Positions 60,244-64,000 of a DNA stretch of 64,000 nt are shown here, in pieces. Numbering within the stretch: position 1 is the stretch's first letter; each line of letters begins with the position of its first letter. Where the stretch lies: assembly GCF_008271745.1 (NCBI RefSeq), contig NZ_VKKZ01000019.1, forward strand, positions 372,001 to 436,000, in the 5' to 3' direction. The notes under the pieces were generated by a model, which did no database searches, was not told the origin of the DNA, and saw only the letters and a program-made list of their open reading frames with translations. A program made the translations under genes and the position numbers. This DNA comes from Rufibacter glacialis. Lineage in GTDB: Bacteria; Bacteroidota; Bacteroidia; Cytophagales; Hymenobacteraceae.

Positions 60244-62877
60244 ATGTCCATTCCTAAGACCTATAACCCCAAAGAAGTAGAAGACAAGTGGTATGCCACC
60301 TGGCTGGAGCGCGGCTTTTTCAAGTCGAAGCCTAACCCCAAGAAGCAGCCCTACACCGTGGTTATTCCGCCGCCCAACGTAACAGGCGTGCTGCACATGG
60401 GCCACATGCTCAACAATACCATTCAGGATGTGCTGGTGCGCCGCGCGCGCATGCAGGGCAAAGAGGCCTGCTGGGTACCCGGTACCGACCATGCCTCTAT
60501 TGCCACCGAGGCCCGCGTAGTAGCCATGCTCAAGGAGAAAGGCATCAGCAAAAGTGACCTTACCCGCGAGGAGTTCCTGCAACACGCCTTTGAGTGGAAA
60601 GAGAAATATGGCGGCATCATTCTGGAGCAACTCAAGAAACTAGGTGCCTCCTGCGACTGGGACCGCACCCGTTTCACCATGGAGCCAGCCTTGACCGATG
60701 CCGTGATTCAGGTATTCGTGGACCTGTACCGCAAAGGACAGATCTACCGCGGTGTGCGCATGGTGAACTGGGATCCGCAGGGCATGACCGCGCTTTCTGA
60801 CGAGGAAGTGAATTTCAAGCAGGTAAACGGCAAACTGTACTACCTGCGCTACGCCATAGAAGGTTCAGACGAAGTCCTCACCGTAGCTACCAAACGCCCG
60901 GAGACCATCATGGGCGATGTGGCCATCTGCGTGCACCCCGAAGACCCGCGTTACCAGCACCTCGCGGGCCAGAAAGCCATTATCCCGCTGGTGAACCGCG
61001 CCATTCCTATCATCTTTGATGAATACGTAGACCGCGAGTTCGGGACGGGCGTACTGAAAGTAACCCCGGCGCACGACATCAATGACTACGAGTTGGGCCA
61101 AAAGCACAACCTACCTAGTATTGACGTGCTCAACGACAACGGCACCATCCATGAGCGCGCCGGCCTGTACGTAGGCGAAGACCGCTTTGTGGTGCGCAAG
61201 AAAATCACCAAAGACCTGGATGCCCAGGGCCTGCTGGAGAAAGTAGAGGATTCCGTGTCTAACGTAGGTTTCTCTGAGCGTACTGATGCCGTGATTGAGC
61301 CCAAGCTGTCTATGCAGTGGTGGTGCAAGATGGACGCCATGGCCAAACCGGCGCTGGAGAACGTCATGAACGACACCATCAAGCTGCACCCGGCCAAGTT
61401 CAAGAACATGTACCGTTCCTGGATGGAGAACGTGCACGACTGGTGTATCTCGCGCCAACTGTGGTGGGGCCAGCAGATTCCGGCCTATTATCTGCCAGAC
61501 GGCACCTTTGTGGTGGCCCGCACCGCCCAGGAAGCCCTGGAAGAAGCCCGTGCCAAAACCGGGAACCCAGAACTGCAGTTAACCGATCTTCGCCAGGACG
61601 AAGACGTGCTGGATACCTGGTTTTCTTCGTGGCTGTGGCCTATCTCCGTGTTTGACGGTTTCCAAGACCCGGACAACGAGGATATCAACTATTACTACCC
61701 CACCAATGACCTGGTGACCGCCCCGGAGATCCTGTTCTTCTGGGTAGCGCGCATGATCATGGCGGGCTATGAATTCCGGAAGGAACTGCCGTTCCAGAAC
61801 GTGTACCTCACCGGGATCGTGCGTGACGCGCAGGGCCGCAAGATGTCTAAATCCCTGGGCAACTCGCCAGACCCGCTGGTGCTCATTGAGCAGTACGGCG
61901 CAGATGGGGTGCGGGCCGGTATGTTGTTCAGTTCTCCCGCCGGGAACGACCTGTTGTTTGACGAGAAACTCTGCGAGCAGGGCCGTAACTTCAGCAACAA
62001 GATCTGGAACGCGTTCCGTCTCATCAACGGCTGGGAAGTAGAGGAGAACCTGGAGAACCCGAACGAGAAAGCCATCAAGTGGTTTGACTCCAAGTTCAAC
62101 GAGGCGCTCAACGTGCTGGAAGACCATTTTGACAAGTTCCGGATCTCAGACGCCTTGCTCACCGTGTACAAACTGGTGTGGGATGATTTCTGCTCTAACT
62201 ACCTGGAGATGATCAAACCTGCCTTCGGGTCACCCATTGACACAGATACCTGGCAGGCCACCAATGAGTTCCTGGAGAAACTGATGAAAGTGCTGCACCC
62301 GTTCATGCCGTTCATCACAGAGGAAATCTGGAACTCCATGAAAGAGCGCGCGCCTAAAGATTGCCTGGTGGTAGCCGCCTGGCCAGAGAAAGGTAGAATT
62401 GAGGCTGATTTGCTGAAACAGACCGAATACGTGCTCAACGTGGTAGGCCAGATCAGAAACCAACGCAACAGCAAAAATATTTCACCAGCCAAAAAGCTGG
62501 CGCTGTACGTGCGGTTGGCGGAAGGTAAGAGCGCCATTGCCGGCTACGAGACCTTGGTGAGCAAACTGGCCAACCTGAGTGAGATCCAGGAGACCGAACA
62601 GCCGCTGGACAATTCCCTGTCCTTTGTGGTAGAGAGCGCTGAGTTCTTTATTCCCATGGAGGGCAATATTGACGCTGCTGCTGAACGCGAGCGCATCTTG
62701 AAGGAACTGGACTACACCAAAGGCTTCCTGGCCAGTGTGGCTAAAAAGCTGAGCAACGAACGCTTCGTGAGCGGTGCCCCAGAAGCCGTGATCACCGCAG
62801 AGCGCAAGAAGCAATCTGACGCTGAAGCCAAAATAGCGGCCCTGGAGCAAAGCCTCTCCGCCTTGCCGGCTGAATAG
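60244..62877 (+). CDS. valS: Valyl-tRNA synthetase
   Basis: An 877-residue class I aminoacyl-tRNA synthetase. The HIGH-type motif is HMGH at 51-54 in [13 protein letters not shown], and KMSKS is at 533-537 in [14 protein letters not shown]. The editing (CP1) domain lies between them ([20 protein letters not shown]). The anticodon-binding helical domain and a C-terminal coiled coil ([20 protein letters not shown]) complete it. Length and order are normal. It charges tRNA-Val and hydrolyses mischarged Thr-tRNA. Single gene; terminator at 62895-62940. Confidence 0.98.
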   Translation: MSIPKTYNPKEVEDKWYATWLERGFFKSKPNPKKQPYTVVIPPPNVTGVLHMGHMLNNTIQDVLVRRARMQGKEACWVPGTDHASIATEARVVAMLKEKGISKSDLTREEFLQHAFEWKEKYGGIILEQLKKLGASCDWDRTRFTMEPALTDAVIQVFVDLYRKGQIYRGVRMVNWDPQGMTALSDEEVNFKQVNGKLYYLRYAIEGSDEVLTVATKRPETIMGDVAICVHPEDPRYQHLAGQKAIIPLVNRAIPIIFDEYVDREFGTGVLKVTPAHDINDYELGQKHNLPSIDVLNDNGTIHERAGLYVGEDRFVVRKKITKDLDAQGLLEKVEDSVSNVGFSERTDAVIEPKLSMQWWCKMDAMAKPALENVMNDTIKLHPAKFKNMYRSWMENVHDWCISRQLWWGQQIPAYYLPDGTFVVARTAQEALEEARAKTGNPELQLTDLRQDEDVLDTWFSSWLWPISVFDGFQDPDNEDINYYYPTNDLVTAPEILFFWVARMIMAGYEFRKELPFQNVYLTGIVRDAQGRKMSKSLGNSPDPLVLIEQYGADGVRAGMLFSSPAGNDLLFDEKLCEQGRNFSNKIWNAFRLINGWEVEENLENPNEKAIKWFDSKFNEALNVLEDHFDKFRISDALLTVYKLVWDDFCSNYLEMIKPAFGSPIDTDTWQATNEFLEKLMKVLHPFMPFITEEIWNSMKERAPKDCLVVAAWPEKGRIEADLLKQTEYVLNVVGQIRNQRNSKNISPAKKLALYVRLAEGKSAIAGYETLVSKLANLSEIQETEQPLDNSLSFVVESAEFFIPMEGNIDAAAERERILKELDYTKGFLASVAKKLSNERFVSGAPEAVITAERKKQSDAEAKIAALEQSLSALPAE

Positions 62878-62894
62878 CCTTAACTTGAATTGAT

Positions 62895-62940
62895 AAAAAA
62901 GAAAGCGGCTGCTCCCAAAGGGGCAGCCGCTTTCTTTTTT
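62895..62940 (+). terminator. Terminator of valS
   Basis: Perfect 18-bp stem AAAAAAGAAAGCGGCTGC with its complement, 10-nt loop, T-run. Confidence 0.93.
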
Positions 62941-62962
62941 GCAAGGTTAAGATATTAAGTTA

Positions 62963-63262
62963 TCTGGCGCGAGCCTCCAGGCTACTCTCACTGCCTTGAG
63001 CCGCAAAACAAACAATGGGGCGGATTTACCTAGCAGATAAAGTAGGGACAGGTCGCGACCTGTCCTTACGCATTCCTGGTAAACATGCATTCCTGATCAA
63101 ATAGCCTGCAGTTACAGCGGACACTTGGGACTATAGCATTCCTCTCATAACTCCCCGTGAATCGCTAGGCTCGCGTTATTCAGAGCACCAGACTGGAATC
63201 TCGCGCCAGTTGGGCCAGTTGGTTTTGTTAGACCTGTGAGGTTTTCGAAACCTCACAGGTCT
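62963..63262. repeat. Inverted repeat block with gamma and beta modules
   Basis: Outer pair TCTGGCGCGAGCCTCCAGGC (62963-62982) and GACTGGAATCTCGCGCCAG (63191-63209). Inside is the gamma palindrome GGACAGGTCGCGACCTGTCC at 63046-63065. To the right, beta at 63230-63262 has its arms swapped (AGACCTGTGAGGTTTTCG then AAACCTCACAGGTCT). It fills the gap between valS and the last gene. Confidence 0.7.
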
Positions 63263-63270
63263 TTCGATTA

Positions 63271-63300
63271 AAGCCTTTTTTCCAAAACCAGCCCCTAAAC
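63271..63300. repeat. Dispersed intergenic palindrome copy at a stop codon
   Basis: AAGCCTTTTTTCC then AAAACCAGCCCCTAAAC; ends one base before the stop at 63302. Confidence 0.55.
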
Positions 63301-63301
63301 C

Positions 63302-63844
63302 CTACATGGTGTAAGAATCTAACCTGGTCCAGGTGATGGCACCGTTATTTACTGCGTATCTTAAAAGAAGGTAACCGCCGTTGTGCCCGTCTTCAAAGTA
63401 GGCCAGGGCGTGACGGTCGTTGAGGATACGCACATCCTGGATGGCCATGGTGCCGCCCATGGTACCGGGGGTGGTCAGCAGGGTTTTCTGTTTGCGCATG
63501 AGGTCGTTCATGAGGTCGGCTTCCGGGTTCTTCAAGCCTTTGCGTTTTAACCGCTGAATGTCGCTGTCACTCAACGAGCCTACTTCTTCCTCAAAGGTGG
63601 TGGACTCTGGCAAAGGTACTTTCTCTACTGAGTCAGGGCTTTGCAGGGGAGGCTGCACCGATTGGGTGGGCCGGAGCGAATCAATGGGGGCAGGCTGGGT
63701 AAACCGGAGCACCTGTTGCTCCAGGCTGTTGATTTTCTCGTTGGCCATGACCAACTGGCTTTCGGCCTGGCTTTGTTTCCAATAGAAGAAAATAGCCAAG
63801 AACAACAAAACGGCGATCAACAGCAAAAGAAGGGCATTTTTCAT
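63302..63844 (-). CDS. Membrane-anchored protein of unknown function
   Basis: A 180-residue protein with one N-terminal hydrophobic helix ([19 protein letters not shown], 4-22), a short coiled coil (QAESQLVMANEKINSLEQQV), a Pro/Ser-rich linker (about 52-85) and a C-terminal soluble domain of about 90 residues (MGGTMAIQDVRILNDRHALA, then YFEDGHNGGYLLLRYAVNNG). The anchor suggests a periplasm-facing domain. I do not recognise the family. No clear promoter. Confidence 0.75.
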   Translation of the reverse strand: MKNALLLLLIAVLLFLAIFFYWKQSQAESQLVMANEKINSLEQQVLRFTQPAPIDSLRPTQSVQPPLQSPDSVEKVPLPESTTFEEEVGSLSDSDIQRLKRKGLKNPEADLMNDLMRKQKTLLTTPGTMGGTMAIQDVRILNDRHALAYFEDGHNGGYLLLRYAVNNGAITWTRLDSYTM

Positions 63845-63977
63845 AGCGTGTGTAAAGGGTCAGGAAAGAGAATGACGTGGTAAGATAAGACTTTTACTAT
63901 GTTCTACAGGTGCGGGTTGTGCCTTTCTGTTTTCTACCGGTTTTTGACAATTCATCCCAAAAACACCTTCCACAAGA

Positions 63978-64000
63978 AAGCCCTTCCGGTAAGGGAAGGG
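63978..64000. repeat. Hairpin cut by the window edge
   Basis: AAAGCCCTTCC, loop GGTAA, GGGAAGGG to the end of the window; may be a terminator of a gene beyond it. Confidence 0.5.

Overview
The window reads as a chromosomal segment of a Bacteroidota bacterium, most likely order Cytophagales, family Hymenobacteraceae (Rufibacter/Nibribacter-like; the genus is a guess from memory of protein similarity). Reasons: several start regions carry the Bacteroidota promoter signature TAnnTTTG, some with TTTG 18-23 nt upstream; there are Bacteroidota-typical neighbourhoods (ftsK followed by a LolA-like gene, acyl-CoA reductase divergent from a two-cluster ferredoxin, WD40-DivIVA-folB); Shine-Dalgarno sequences are weak or absent. 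No rRNA, tRNA or CRISPR array was seen.

Layout. (1) 1-9156, minus strand: a glycan/nucleotide-sugar locus with a classical SDR, an NDP-sugar epimerase, an unusual glycoside-hydrolase-like/CDP-paratose-2-epimerase-like fusion, a zinc-type dehydrogenase, a Gfo/Idh/MocA oxidoreductase, a GT4 glycosyltransferase and two CgeB-like glycosyltransferases, the last cut by the window edge. (2) 10384-21372: CNNM/CorC-type membrane protein, dsbD, DUF4385 protein, small lipoprotein, secreted isoaspartyl peptidase, GT-C-like membrane protein, large unknown secreted protein, thioredoxin. (3) 21900-22830: a REP-associated tyrosine transposase (RAYT) between two direct copies of its own palindromic repeat. 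(4) 22959-31398: dnaE, DUF3817 protein, cyanophycinase, SDR with a membrane tail, MFS transporter. (5) 32420-45625: LysM lytic transglycosylase, O-methyltransferase, redoxin, phosphopantetheinyl transferase, WD40-DivIVA-folB operon, PBP1A, DUF72 protein, then a TetR regulator divergent from a two-gene membrane operon with twin operators between them. (6) 45697-63844: pyrD, ftsK, LolA-like gene, pyrF, DUF2851 protein, polytopic membrane protein, NeuD-type acyltransferase, trhO, nucleoside phosphorylase, acyl-CoA reductase/ferredoxin pair, valS and a small membrane-anchored protein.

The coding content is mostly housekeeping. The unusual part is what lies between genes. Almost every intergenic gap carries dispersed palindromic DNA. 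One family is an imperfect palindrome of about 30-40 bp (core TTTTCTGAAAA flanked by GGGC and GCCC arms ending in TAAAAC), seen about 29 times and only outside genes. A second is a composite element of 390-700 bp present three times (9.7-10.25 kb, 31.5-32.2 kb inverted, 50.36-50.75 kb) with its modules in the same order. Nested inverted repeats several hundred bp long sit at 39.7-40.0 and 59.6-60.05 kb. The RAYT gene is the only mobility gene visible.

The glycan locus and its fusion enzyme, the repeat system and the twin-operator TetR module are the three places most worth further work. All coordinates were read by eye; no alignment or database search was run.
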